A stretch of DNA of 64,000 nucleotides, from positions 496,001-560,000 of the forward strand of contig CAJIZF010000004.1 of NCBI GenBank assembly GCA_905181835.1, written 5' to 3'. This DNA comes from an uncultured Flavobacteriaceae bacterium (GTDB taxonomy: Bacteria; Bacteroidota; Bacteroidia; Flavobacteriales; Flavobacteriaceae). The position numbers were made by a program, and so were the translations under genes. The notes under the pieces were generated by a model, which was not told where the DNA came from, did no database searches, and worked only from the letters and a program-made list of their open reading frames with translations. This document shows positions 19,068-27,264 of the stretch, piece after piece (position 1 is the first letter of the stretch; every line of letters starts with the position of its first letter).

Positions 19068-19087
19068 AAACTAACGTTTGTTAGTTT
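19068..19087. promoter_or_regulatory. Probable TetR operator of the paa operon
   Basis: AAACTAAC, GTTT, GTTAGTTT: a perfect inverted repeat with 8-bp arms and a 4-bp centre. Size and symmetry fit a TetR dimer, and it lies 6 bp downstream of the -7 box, between the regulator gene and paaE. Binding is inferred. Confidence 0.7.
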
Positions 19088-19108
19088 GTTAAAGTAAAAA
19101 TAGTAATT

Positions 19109-20179
19109 GTGCCAAAGTTTTATCCATTAAAAGTAAAAGACCTATATAAAGACACTGAACAATGCTCAGTCATTGAGTTTGATATACCTGAAGATTTAAA
19201 AGATAAATTTAAATATAAAGCGGGCCAGTATTTAACTCTTAGAGAGACTGTAAACGGAGAAGACATAAGGCGTTCCTATAGCTTATGTTCAAGTCCCATA
19301 GATGATGAATGGAAGGTTGCAGTTAAACAAATTCCCGATGGAAAATTTTCAACTCATGTCAATCAGTTCCTAAAAAAAGATGACACCTTACAGGTAATGA
19401 AACCTATGGGAAGGTTTGGTACTGCTATTTCTGAGATTCCAAAAAACTACATAGTTTTTACTGCAGGAAGTGGAATTACTCCCATACTTTCTATGATCAA
19501 AACACATTTAGCCAAAGAACCCAATAGCACATTTAAATTATTTTATTTAAACCGTACTGTAAAAACTATTATCTTTAAAGAAGAAATAGAACAGCTTAGA
19601 AACCAGTATTTTGGAAGATTAGAAGTGTTTTATTTTTTAACTAAAGAGTCAAGAGATAGTGAGTTGTTTAATGGAAGGTTTACCAAAGAAAAGTTAGCAG
19701 TCATTTTTAATAAATTAGTGAATGTTTCTGAATTAGACGAGTGTTTTTTGTGTGGGCCTGAAGAGATGATATTTTTAGTTAAAGATGAATTGATTGAGGC
19801 AGGAATGTCTGTAGAGCATATTCATTTTGAATTATTTGTTACTGGATTGTCAAAAAAAGTCAAACCAAAAGTAAATAACAACCAAATAGTAAAAGAAGAG
19901 GAGGTAGCGATAACAATTATCGATGGAGGTAAAGAATTCCATTTTGGAATGACTAACAATGATGATAATGTTTTAGATACAGCTTTAATTGCTGGTGCTG
20001 ACTTACCTTTTGCCTGTAAAGGTGGAGTTTGTAGTACCTGTAAATGTAAAGTTATTGAAGGCTCTGTTAAAATGAAAGTTAATTATGCGTTGGACGAAAA
20101 AGAAGTTTCTGAGCAATTTGTTTTAAGTTGCCAAGCTGTCCCGACAAGTAAAAAAGTGATTTTAAATTTTGATGTATAA
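19109..20179 (+). CDS. paaE: phenylacetyl-CoA 1,2-epoxidase reductase subunit
   Basis: 356 residues, starting at GTG. It passes electrons from NAD(P)H to the PaaA di-iron centre. The N-terminal ferredoxin-reductase part has the flavin motif [10 protein letters not shown] and the nucleotide-binding [15 protein letters not shown], and ends with FLCGPEEM. The C-terminal plant-type 2Fe-2S domain has [11 protein letters not shown] plus a later Cys in VLSCQA. It is the first gene of the operon, 8 bp before paaA. Having E first is a Bacteroidota-like order, unlike the E. coli ABCDE order. Confidence 0.93.
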   Translation: MPKFYPLKVKDLYKDTEQCSVIEFDIPEDLKDKFKYKAGQYLTLRETVNGEDIRRSYSLCSSPIDDEWKVAVKQIPDGKFSTHVNQFLKKDDTLQVMKPMGRFGTAISEIPKNYIVFTAGSGITPILSMIKTHLAKEPNSTFKLFYLNRTVKTIIFKEEIEQLRNQYFGRLEVFYFLTKESRDSELFNGRFTKEKLAVIFNKLVNVSELDECFLCGPEEMIFLVKDELIEAGMSVEHIHFELFVTGLSKKVKPKVNNNQIVKEEEVAITIIDGGKEFHFGMTNNDDNVLDTALIAGADLPFACKGGVCSTCKCKVIEGSVKMKVNYALDEKEVSEQFVLSCQAVPTSKKVILNFDV

Positions 20180-20187
20180 TATTTAAT

Positions 20188-21180
20188 TTGAAAAAGGTAA
20201 AAGCTTTTTCTAATACCAGACCAATGAGTGAAGAACAAATAAAAAATTTAGAAGCTCAATTTAATGCACGAATTGAACGTGATGAGAAGATTGAACCCAA
20301 GGATTGGATGCCTGAGAAGTACAGAAAGACGCATATTCGTCAAATGTCTCAACATGCTCACTCTGAGATTGTTGGAATGTTACCTGAAGGAAATTGGATT
20401 ACACGTGCTCCTTCCTTAAGAAGAAAGGTGGCACTCTTAGCAAAAGTCCAAGATGAGGCAGGTCATGGTTTATATCTATATTCAGCCACGGAAACATTAG
20501 GGATATCTCGTGAAGAAATGTACGAGCAGTTGCATACTGGAAAAGCAAAATATTCAAGTATTTTTAATTATCCAACGCTAACTTGGGCAGATATGGGTGC
20601 AATAGGATGGTTGGTAGATGGTGCGGCAATTATCAATCAAGTTCCTCTGTGTAACACTTCCTATGGGCCCTATGCAAGAGCAATGATCAGAGTTTGTAAG
20701 GAAGAAAGTTTTCATCAGCGTCAAGGTTTTGAAATCATGATGAAGTTAGCAAAAGGAACCCCTGAACAAAAAGATTTAGCTCAAGATGCTTTAAACCGTT
20801 GGTGGTGGCCTTCTTTAATGATGTTGGGACCAAAAGATGAAGAGTCTATTCATACGGAACAGTCGATGAAATGGAAATTAAAGCGTAAGTCCAACGATGA
20901 TTTACGGCAGCAATTTATAGATCAAACAGTTCCCCAAGCAGATCTTATTGGTCTCACGATTCCAGATCCAGAATTGAAATGGAATAAAGAACGTGGTAGC
21001 TATGATTTTGGTCCGATTAACTGGGACGAATTTTGGCAAGTAGTTAAGGGTTATGGACCCTGTAATAAAGAACGAATAAAAGCTCGAGTGGGTGCTTGGA
21101 AAGAAGGAGAATGGGTTCGCGATGCAGCTATGGCTTATGCAGAAAAACAAGCAAATAAAAATTTTAATAAAGCTGTCTAA
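20188..21180 (+). CDS. paaA: phenylacetyl-CoA 1,2-epoxidase catalytic subunit A
   Basis: 330 residues, starting at TTG. The di-iron oxygenase subunit that epoxidises the ring of phenylacetyl-CoA. The carboxylate/histidine iron ligands appear as two ExxH motifs: [12 protein letters not shown] and [24 protein letters not shown] and [16 protein letters not shown] are also typical. Length is normal. It forms the EABCD block with paaE, B, C and D, with very short spacers. Confidence 0.96.
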   Translation: MKKVKAFSNTRPMSEEQIKNLEAQFNARIERDEKIEPKDWMPEKYRKTHIRQMSQHAHSEIVGMLPEGNWITRAPSLRRKVALLAKVQDEAGHGLYLYSATETLGISREEMYEQLHTGKAKYSSIFNYPTLTWADMGAIGWLVDGAAIINQVPLCNTSYGPYARAMIRVCKEESFHQRQGFEIMMKLAKGTPEQKDLAQDALNRWWWPSLMMLGPKDEESIHTEQSMKWKLKRKSNDDLRQQFIDQTVPQADLIGLTIPDPELKWNKERGSYDFGPINWDEFWQVVKGYGPCNKERIKARVGAWKEGEWVRDAAMAYAEKQANKNFNKAV

Positions 21181-21190
21181 ACTAATAAAG

Positions 21191-21475
21191 ATGAAAAAAA
21201 ATTGGCCCCTTTGGGAAGTATTTGTTCGATCAAAAAATGGTTTAGAACACAGACATTTTGGAAGCCTGCATGCAGCAGATGCAGAGATGGCTCTGGAGAA
21301 TGCTCGGGATGTATATACCAGGCGAAATGAGGGGGTTAGTATTTGGGTCGTAGAATCTAAAAACATAACAGCCTCCAATCCTTCAAATAATGGAGAACTA
21401 TTTGAGCCTGCTCAAGACAAGGTTTATCGTCATCCAACTTTTTATAAGTTACCTGACGAAATAAAACATATGTAA
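21191..21475 (+). CDS. paaB: phenylacetyl-CoA 1,2-epoxidase subunit B
   Basis: 94 residues. A small structural subunit that bridges PaaA-PaaC dimers. The sequence NWPLWEVFVRSKNGLEHRH and ADAEMALENARDVYTRRNE is diagnostic. I chose the ATG at 21191 rather than an in-frame start at 21092, because only the former matches the family N-terminus and does not run into paaA. It overlaps paaC by one base (TAATG). Confidence 0.95.
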   Translation: MKKNWPLWEVFVRSKNGLEHRHFGSLHAADAEMALENARDVYTRRNEGVSIWVVESKNITASNPSNNGELFEPAQDKVYRHPTFYKLPDEIKHM

Positions 21476-22227
21476 TGAAAAATAATTTATACAATTATAT
21501 CCTTGGAATTGCAGATAACAGCCTTATTTTAGGTCAACGTTTAGGTCAGTTGTGTGGCCACGGTCCAAGTTTAGAAACTGATATAGCTTGTACAAATATA
21601 TCATTAGATTTATTTGGACAAGTACGCAGTTATTTTCAATATGCTGCAAAAATTGCTGGTGACCAAAGAACAGAAGATGATATCGCAATGCTCCGAAAAG
21701 AACGCGATTATAAAAATGTTTTATTAGTAGAACAACCAAATACCAATTTTGCTTTTACAATTGGGCGACAATTTTTATTTGATGTTTATCATTTAGCATT
21801 TTTAACCGAACTCCAAAACAGTAACGATTTTACATTATCAGTAATTGCAAAAAAATGTGTTAAAGAAGTGAGTTATCACTTAAGATTTTCATCTGATTGG
21901 GTAAAACGATTAGGCAATGGTACTTCAGTGAGTAAAGAAAAAATGCAAGAAGCTATCAGCGATTTATGGACTTATACGGACGAATTGTTTTATCAAACAA
22001 ACGCTGATAAAGAAATGGTTTTTGAAGGAGTAGGAGTGGATGTTACTAAGTTAAAAAACAATTATTACAGTCACATAAATAAGATCTTGTTAGAAGCAAC
22101 ACTCGAAATTCCTGAATCTAAATGGTTTCAAACAGGAGGTAAAGAAGGTATTCACACAGAGCATTTAGGATATTTGTTAAGTGATTTACAATATATGCAA
22201 CGCACATATCCGAATATGGAATGGTAA
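21475..22227 (+). CDS. paaC: phenylacetyl-CoA 1,2-epoxidase subunit C
   Basis: 250 residues. The ferritin-like partner of PaaA that lacks the iron site and is needed for activity. Recognised by DNSLILGQRLGQLCGHGP, TNISLDLFGQVRSYF, KEVSYHLRFSSDWVKRLGNG and the C-terminal HTEHLGYLLSDLQYMQRTYP. Length is normal. The start overlaps the paaB stop and the paaD ATG lies 1 bp past its stop, so translation of B, C and D is probably coupled. Confidence 0.95.
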   Translation: MKNNLYNYILGIADNSLILGQRLGQLCGHGPSLETDIACTNISLDLFGQVRSYFQYAAKIAGDQRTEDDIAMLRKERDYKNVLLVEQPNTNFAFTIGRQFLFDVYHLAFLTELQNSNDFTLSVIAKKCVKEVSYHLRFSSDWVKRLGNGTSVSKEKMQEAISDLWTYTDELFYQTNADKEMVFEGVGVDVTKLKNNYYSHINKILLEATLEIPESKWFQTGGKEGIHTEHLGYLLSDLQYMQRTYPNMEW

Positions 22228-22228
22228 T

Positions 22229-22729
22229 ATGATAGAAACAACAGATCAAAATATTGAACAAGTTTTAATTTCGGTTCTAGAAAAGGTATCCGACCCAGAA
22301 ATACCAGTATTATCTATTATGGATATGGGAGTTGTTCGATCTGCTCTTATTATAAATGGTAACGTTAAAGTTCAAATTACGCCAACTTACAGTGGTTGCC
22401 CGGCAATGGATGTAATTGGTGATGATATAAAAAAGGCGTTAAAAGATGCTGGTTATGAATCAAAAGTAGATTTAATACTTCATCCTGCTTGGACAACTGA
22501 TTGGATTACACCAAGAGGAAGGAAAGCATTGGAAGATTATGGAATAGCCCCACCCTTAAACCCAACAGCAGATAAAGAAGTATTATTAGAAGAAAAAAGA
22601 ATGGTAAGCTGTCCAAACTGTAAATCAACGAAAACAGTTGTAGTTAGCCAATTTGGTTCCACCGCATGCAAAGCGTTGTTTAAATGTGAAGACTGTAAAG
22701 AACCATTTGATTATTTTAAATGCCTTTAA
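22229..22729 (+). CDS. paaD: phenylacetate degradation protein PaaD (Fe-S maturation factor)
   Basis: 166 residues. The N-terminal MIP18/DUF59 domain has VSDPEIPVLSIMDMGVVR and a Cys in TPTYSGCPAMDVI. The C-terminal zinc-ribbon-like part has CPNCKSTKT, then CKALFKCEDCKEPFDYFKC. It probably assists metal-centre assembly of the epoxidase. I chose the ATG at 22229, 1 bp after paaC; an in-frame ATG at 22181 lies inside paaC and adds unconserved residues. Confidence 0.93.
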   Translation: MIETTDQNIEQVLISVLEKVSDPEIPVLSIMDMGVVRSALIINGNVKVQITPTYSGCPAMDVIGDDIKKALKDAGYESKVDLILHPAWTTDWITPRGRKALEDYGIAPPLNPTADKEVLLEEKRMVSCPNCKSTKTVVVSQFGSTACKALFKCEDCKEPFDYFKCL

Positions 22730-22741
22730 AAAGAACAATTA

Positions 22742-23524
22742 ATGAATAAAAGTATTCTTTTAAAAATAGAAAATCAAGTTGCTTACATCACCTTTAATAG
22801 GCCTGATGTGTTCAATAGCTTTGACAGAGAAATGGCGCTTTTACTTCAAGCTACTTTAGACGATTGTGAAAAAAACAGCAAAGTTAGATCTATAGTTCTT
22901 AATGGTAAGGGTAAAGCTTTTTGTGCTGGACAAGATTTAAAAGAAGTCACTACACCAGAATTAAACCCTGGTTTTAAAAAAATATTAGAAGAACATTACA
23001 ATCCAATTATTATAAGAATTAGAAATATAAACAAACCTATTGTCGCGGCGGTTAACGGAGTTGCAGCAGGGGCTGGAGCAAATATAGCTTTAGCTTGTGA
23101 TGTTGTAGTGGCCTCTGAAAATGTAAGTTTTATTCAAGCTTTTAGTAAAATAGGATTGGTTCCAGACAGTGGAGGTACGTTTTTTTTACCTCGTTTAATT
23201 GGTTTTCAAAAAGCCAGTGCATTAATGATGTTTGGAGATAAAATTCCTGCAAAAGAAGCGGAGGCATTAGGTATGATTTATAAAGTTTTCCCGGTCGATA
23301 CTTTTAATGAAGAAGTCAATACAATAGCAACTCGTTTAGCAAATATGCCCACAAAAGCACTTGGTTTTATTAAAAAAATGCTAAATGAATCAATGACCAA
23401 CACTTTAGAAAAACAATTGGATTTAGAGGGAAAATTACAGATTGAGGCGGCACAATCCGAGGATTACATAGAAGGAGTTAATGCCTTCATTGAAAAAAGA
23501 AAACCAATATTCAAAGGAAAATAA
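22742..23524 (+). CDS. paaG: 1,2-epoxyphenylacetyl-CoA isomerase
   Basis: 260-residue crotonase-fold enzyme that turns the ring epoxide into the oxepin. The oxyanion hole segments are AFCAGQDLKEV and GVAAGAGANIALACD. The PaaG-specific acid is the Asp in GLVPDSGGTFFLP, where most hydratases have another residue. It lies 12 bp after paaD. The next gene begins 1 bp after its stop. Confidence 0.92.
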   Translation: MNKSILLKIENQVAYITFNRPDVFNSFDREMALLLQATLDDCEKNSKVRSIVLNGKGKAFCAGQDLKEVTTPELNPGFKKILEEHYNPIIIRIRNINKPIVAAVNGVAAGAGANIALACDVVVASENVSFIQAFSKIGLVPDSGGTFFLPRLIGFQKASALMMFGDKIPAKEAEALGMIYKVFPVDTFNEEVNTIATRLANMPTKALGFIKKMLNESMTNTLEKQLDLEGKLQIEAAQSEDYIEGVNAFIEKRKPIFKGK

Positions 23525-23525
23525 T

Positions 23526-24461
23526 ATGGATAAGGAAACTCTGATACAAGTACATGACAACGTGAAGCCTTATATTCATGAAACACCAGTGCTTACCTCA
23601 GAGTTAATTAACAAAATTTGTGGTTGTCATGTTTATTTTAAGTGTGAAAACTTTCAAAAAATGGGTGCCTTTAAAATGAGAGGAGCTATCAATGCGATTC
23701 AAAATTTAACTTCCAAACAAAAAGAAAATGGAGTCGTAACTCATTCTTCAGGAAATTTTGCTCAGGCAATTTCACTTGCATCAAAATATTTAAATACAAA
23801 AGCGTTTATTGTGATGCCAGAAAATGCTCCTCAAGTTAAGAAAGATGCAGTTTTAAATTATCAAGGAATTATTGTTGAATGTAAATCCAACATAAAAGCA
23901 AGAGAAATTGAAGCAGAAAGAATTGTTAAAAACGAAAACGCTACTTTTATTCATCCATCTAATAATGATCAAGTAATCTTAGGACAAAGTACTTCAGCTA
24001 AAGAATTATTGGAAAAACAATCCGATTTAGATATTATTTTAGCACCTGTAGGTGGAGGAGGACTTCTCGCTGGTACCGCTCTTTCAGCAAAATATTTTTC
24101 AAGTAATTGCGAAGTTATTGGAGCAGAACCTGAAAATGTGGATGATGCATACAGATCTTTAAAGAGCGGAAAAATAGAATATAATAAAAACACTACCACT
24201 ATCGCAGATGGTCTTAGAACCAATTTAGGAGATCGAAATTTCCCCATTATTTTAGAAAATGTAAAAAAGATAATTCGAGTGAGTGAAGAGGAGATTATTA
24301 ATGCAATGAAATTGGTTTGGGAACGCATGAAGATGGTGATAGAGCCCTCAAGTGCTGTGCCTCTTGCTGCCTTATTGAAGGAAAAACAAAATTTTAAAAA
24401 CAAAAAAGTTGGGATTATAATTTCTGGTGGGAATGTAGACTTGACTAATTTACCATTTTAA
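23526..24461 (+). CDS. fold-type-II PLP enzyme, serine/threonine dehydratase or racemase type
   Basis: 311 residues. PLP lysine Lys50 in MGAFKMRGAINAI, the HSSGNFAQAISLA stretch, the glycine loop PVGGGGLLAGTALS and a C-terminal ISGGNVDL. There is no ACT regulatory domain, as in catabolic threonine/serine dehydratases and serine racemases. I chose the ATG at 23526, because an earlier in-frame start lies inside paaG. No step of the known paa pathway needs this activity, so its place in the middle of the operon is odd. The true substrate is unknown. Confidence 0.85.
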   Translation: MDKETLIQVHDNVKPYIHETPVLTSELINKICGCHVYFKCENFQKMGAFKMRGAINAIQNLTSKQKENGVVTHSSGNFAQAISLASKYLNTKAFIVMPENAPQVKKDAVLNYQGIIVECKSNIKAREIEAERIVKNENATFIHPSNNDQVILGQSTSAKELLEKQSDLDIILAPVGGGGLLAGTALSAKYFSSNCEVIGAEPENVDDAYRSLKSGKIEYNKNTTTIADGLRTNLGDRNFPIILENVKKIIRVSEEEIINAMKLVWERMKMVIEPSSAVPLAALLKEKQNFKNKKVGIIISGGNVDLTNLPF

Positions 24462-24470
24462 ACAATTATT

Positions 24471-25640
24471 ATGAAAGTTGGAATTATAGGAAGTGGAACC
24501 ATGGGAAGCGGAATAGCGCAAGTTGCTGCGACTGCTGGTTGCCAGGTAAACTTATTTGATGCTAATCGAGCAGTGTTGGAAAAGTCAAAGGCTTCTCTAG
24601 AAAAAGTATTAATCCGTTTAATTGAAAAAGGACGAATCGATACCTCAGAAAAAAATAGAATCCAAAGTAATATTAATTACGTTGATTCTTTAGAAGAATT
24701 AAGTAATTCCGATTTAATAATTGAGGCAATCATAGAAAATCTAGAAATAAAGAAAAAAGTTTTTTCGGAATTAGAGATTTTGGTAAGTGATGATTGCATA
24801 ATTGCTTCAAATACATCGAGCTTATCCATAGCATCTATCGCTGCATCATTAAAAAACCCAAAACGTTGTGTTGGGATTCATTTTTTTAATCCTGCCCCCT
24901 TAATGAAATTAGTGGAGGTCATTCCTGCGATACAAACTTCCTATGAAACTTTAGAAAAATCAATTGATACGATTTCAAGTTGGGGAAAAACAGTAGCTAT
25001 TGCAAAAGATACCCCAGGTTTTATAGTAAATAGAGTGGCAAGACCATTTTACAGTGAGGCATTGCGAATATATGATGAAGGTGTTGCTAGTTTTCAAGCC
25101 ATAGATAACAGTTTAAAGAACTTGGGAGGTTTTCGTATGGGGCCTTTCGAATTAATGGATTTTATAGGTAATGATGTTAATTTTACCGTAACAGAAACGG
25201 TATTTAAATCTTTCTTTTTTGATCCGAGATATAAGCCTTCATTTACTCAAAAACGTTTTGCAGAGGCAGGCTATTTAGGACGTAAATCTGGGATTGGATT
25301 TTACGAATATGATGAAAATAATCAAATAGTCCCCCTTAATAAAAATGAAACCAATATAGACAGTGCTTTGTCTCAATTAATTTTTGATAGAGTTTTAGTC
25401 ATGTTGATTAATGAAGCTGCAGATGCGTTATTTTGGAATATAGCTTCTGCTAAAGATATTGATAATGCAATGACTAAAGGAGTTAATTATCCAAAAGGAC
25501 TCTTAGCTTGGGCGGATGAAAAAGGAATTGATTGGTGCGTGAATCAAATGGATCAACTATATGATGAATATCGGGAGGACAGATACCGTTGCTCACCTAT
25601 ATTACGAAAAATGAATCGAGAAAAGAAAAACTTTTTTTAA
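24471..25640 (+). CDS. paaH: 3-hydroxyacyl-CoA (3-hydroxyadipyl-CoA) dehydrogenase
   Basis: 389 residues. NAD-dependent oxidation of 3-hydroxyadipyl-CoA to 3-oxoadipyl-CoA. Rossmann motif GIIGSGTMGSGIAQVAA, catalytic region ASNTSSLSI and GIHFFNPAPLMKLVEVI, then KDTPGFIVNRVARPF. The C-terminal half carries a second 3HCDH helical domain (FDRVLVMLINEAADAL). Its stop overlaps the paaI ATG (TAATG). Confidence 0.92.
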   Translation: MKVGIIGSGTMGSGIAQVAATAGCQVNLFDANRAVLEKSKASLEKVLIRLIEKGRIDTSEKNRIQSNINYVDSLEELSNSDLIIEAIIENLEIKKKVFSELEILVSDDCIIASNTSSLSIASIAASLKNPKRCVGIHFFNPAPLMKLVEVIPAIQTSYETLEKSIDTISSWGKTVAIAKDTPGFIVNRVARPFYSEALRIYDEGVASFQAIDNSLKNLGGFRMGPFELMDFIGNDVNFTVTETVFKSFFFDPRYKPSFTQKRFAEAGYLGRKSGIGFYEYDENNQIVPLNKNETNIDSALSQLIFDRVLVMLINEAADALFWNIASAKDIDNAMTKGVNYPKGLLAWADEKGIDWCVNQMDQLYDEYREDRYRCSPILRKMNREKKNFF

Positions 25641-26048
25641 TGGAAAGTAAAGACATTCCTCATAAAATGTTAAGTTTAGATGCCTACAGTCAGTGGTTAG
25701 GAATCAAGATATTGTCATGCGAAATTGGAAAGTGTAAACTTGGAATGACGGTTCGAAAAGAGATGTTAAATAGTATGAATAAAGCGCATGGGGCTATCAC
25801 CTACGCACTAGCAGATACGGCTTTTGGTTTTACAGCAAACACTTATGGAAAATATGCTGTATCTATCGAAACATCAATCAATCACATTGAAGCATTAGAA
25901 GAAGGAGATTATTTAATTGCAGAAGCAGATGAAAGTTCAAAAAAAAAAAGTGGGCTTTAATATCGTTGAAGTAAGAAGAGAAAATGAATTAGTAGCACTC
26001 TTTAAAGGAGTGGTATATAGAACCTCAAAAGACTGGGAAGTATCATGA
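25640..26048 (+). CDS. paaI: hydroxyphenylacetyl-CoA thioesterase PaaI, frame broken in a poly-A run
   Basis: A hotdog-fold thioesterase thought to rescue CoA from dead-end paa intermediates. The readable frame has MLNSMNKAHGAITYALADTA, the family HGG-like active-site helix, and ends early at 25960 after SSKKKSGL. The A run at 25939-25949 is 11 long. With one A fewer the frame continues VGFNIVEVRRENELVALFKG to a TGA at 26048, giving 135 residues, the normal size. The restored stop overlaps the paaJ ATG (ATGA), in keeping with the tight operon, so the truncation is probably a homopolymer sequencing error. Confidence 0.88.
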
Positions 26049-27256
26049 AAGAAGCATATATAATAGATGGTATTCGAACACCAATAGGAAATTATAAAGG
26101 AACATTAAGTGCCATTCGTACTGATGATTTAGGAGCGCTAGTTATCTCAGAAATAGTAAAAAGAAATTCAGAGATTCCAAAAGATGCTTTTGATGATATC
26201 ATTATGGGTTGTGCAAATCAAGCGGGTGAAGACAATCGTAATGTAGCTCGAATGTCTTCTTTACTAGCAGGAATGCCATTTACGGTCCCTGGCGAAACGG
26301 TTAATAGACTTTGTAGTTCTGGATTATCAGCTATTATTCATGCAAATAGAGCGATTAAAGCGGGTGATGGTGATTTGTTTATAGCTGGTGGTGTAGAAAA
26401 TATGACGCGTGGACCTTATGTTATTGAAAAATCATCTACAGGATTTGGCGGAGATTCAAAAATGTATGATTCTACTTTTGGTTGGCGATTCATCAATCCG
26501 AAAATGAAAAAATTATATGGAGTGGATGGTATGGGAATTACCGCAGAGAACCTAGTAGAAAAGTACAATATCTCCAGGAAAGATCAAGATGAATTTGCAT
26601 ATTGGAGCCAAATGAAAGCCAGTAAAGCTCAGCAAAACGGTAGATTAGCAAAAGAAATAGTTACGGTAGAAGTTCCACAACGAAAAAAAGAAGCTATTTT
26701 ATTTTCTAAAGATGAGTTTATTAAACCGAACACTTCCTTAGAGGTGCTTGGCAATTTAAGACCTGCATTTAAAAAAGAAACAGGTAGTGTTACTGCCGGA
26801 AATAGTTCAGGATTAAACGATGGTGCAGCAGCTACTATCATCGCTTCAGAAGACGCAGTAAAAAAATATAATTTAAAACCTTTAGCTCGTATTGTGAGTT
26901 CTGCAGTAGTAGGAGTAGAGCCAAGAATAATGGGTATAGGTCCCGTTGAAGCTTCTAATAAGGCGCTATTGAAAGCTGGATTATTACTTGAAGACATGGA
27001 TATTATTGAGTTAAATGAAGCCTTTGCAGCTCAAGCACTAGCATGTATAAGAGCTTTGGGTTTAAAAGACAATGACGCTAGATTAAACCCTAATGGTGGT
27101 GCTATTTCGCTGGGTCACCCTCTTGGAGTTACTGGTGCAAGAATTGCGTACTCTGCCGCGCTAGAATTGAAAGAAAAAAATAAAAAATACGCATTGATAA
27201 CTATGTGTATTGGAGTAGGTCAAGGATATGCTGCGATTATTGAAAATATAAAATAA
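26045..27256 (+). CDS. paaJ: 3-oxoadipyl-CoA/3-oxo-5,6-dehydrosuberyl-CoA thiolase
   Basis: 403 residues. Thiolytic cleavage of the ring-derived oxoacyl-CoA to acetyl-CoA and a shortened acyl-CoA; it acts at two steps of the pathway. The nucleophilic Cys is in NRLCSSGLSAI, with ELNEAFAAQALAC, GGAISLGHPLGVTGAR and the second Cys in MCIGVGQGYA. Length is normal for the PcaF/PaaJ group. It lies 8 bp before paaZ. Confidence 0.93.
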   Translation: MKEAYIIDGIRTPIGNYKGTLSAIRTDDLGALVISEIVKRNSEIPKDAFDDIIMGCANQAGEDNRNVARMSSLLAGMPFTVPGETVNRLCSSGLSAIIHANRAIKAGDGDLFIAGGVENMTRGPYVIEKSSTGFGGDSKMYDSTFGWRFINPKMKKLYGVDGMGITAENLVEKYNISRKDQDEFAYWSQMKASKAQQNGRLAKEIVTVEVPQRKKEAILFSKDEFIKPNTSLEVLGNLRPAFKKETGSVTAGNSSGLNDGAAATIIASEDAVKKYNLKPLARIVSSAVVGVEPRIMGIGPVEASNKALLKAGLLLEDMDIIELNEAFAAQALACIRALGLKDNDARLNPNGGAISLGHPLGVTGARIAYSAALELKEKNKKYALITMCIGVGQGYAAIIENIK

Positions 27257-27264
27257 ACTGGATT

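Noticed and set aside
21092-21190. Longer start for paaB overlapping paaA
   Set aside because: The added 33 residues are the paaA end in another frame and match no PaaB N-terminus; the ATG at 21191 fits the family.
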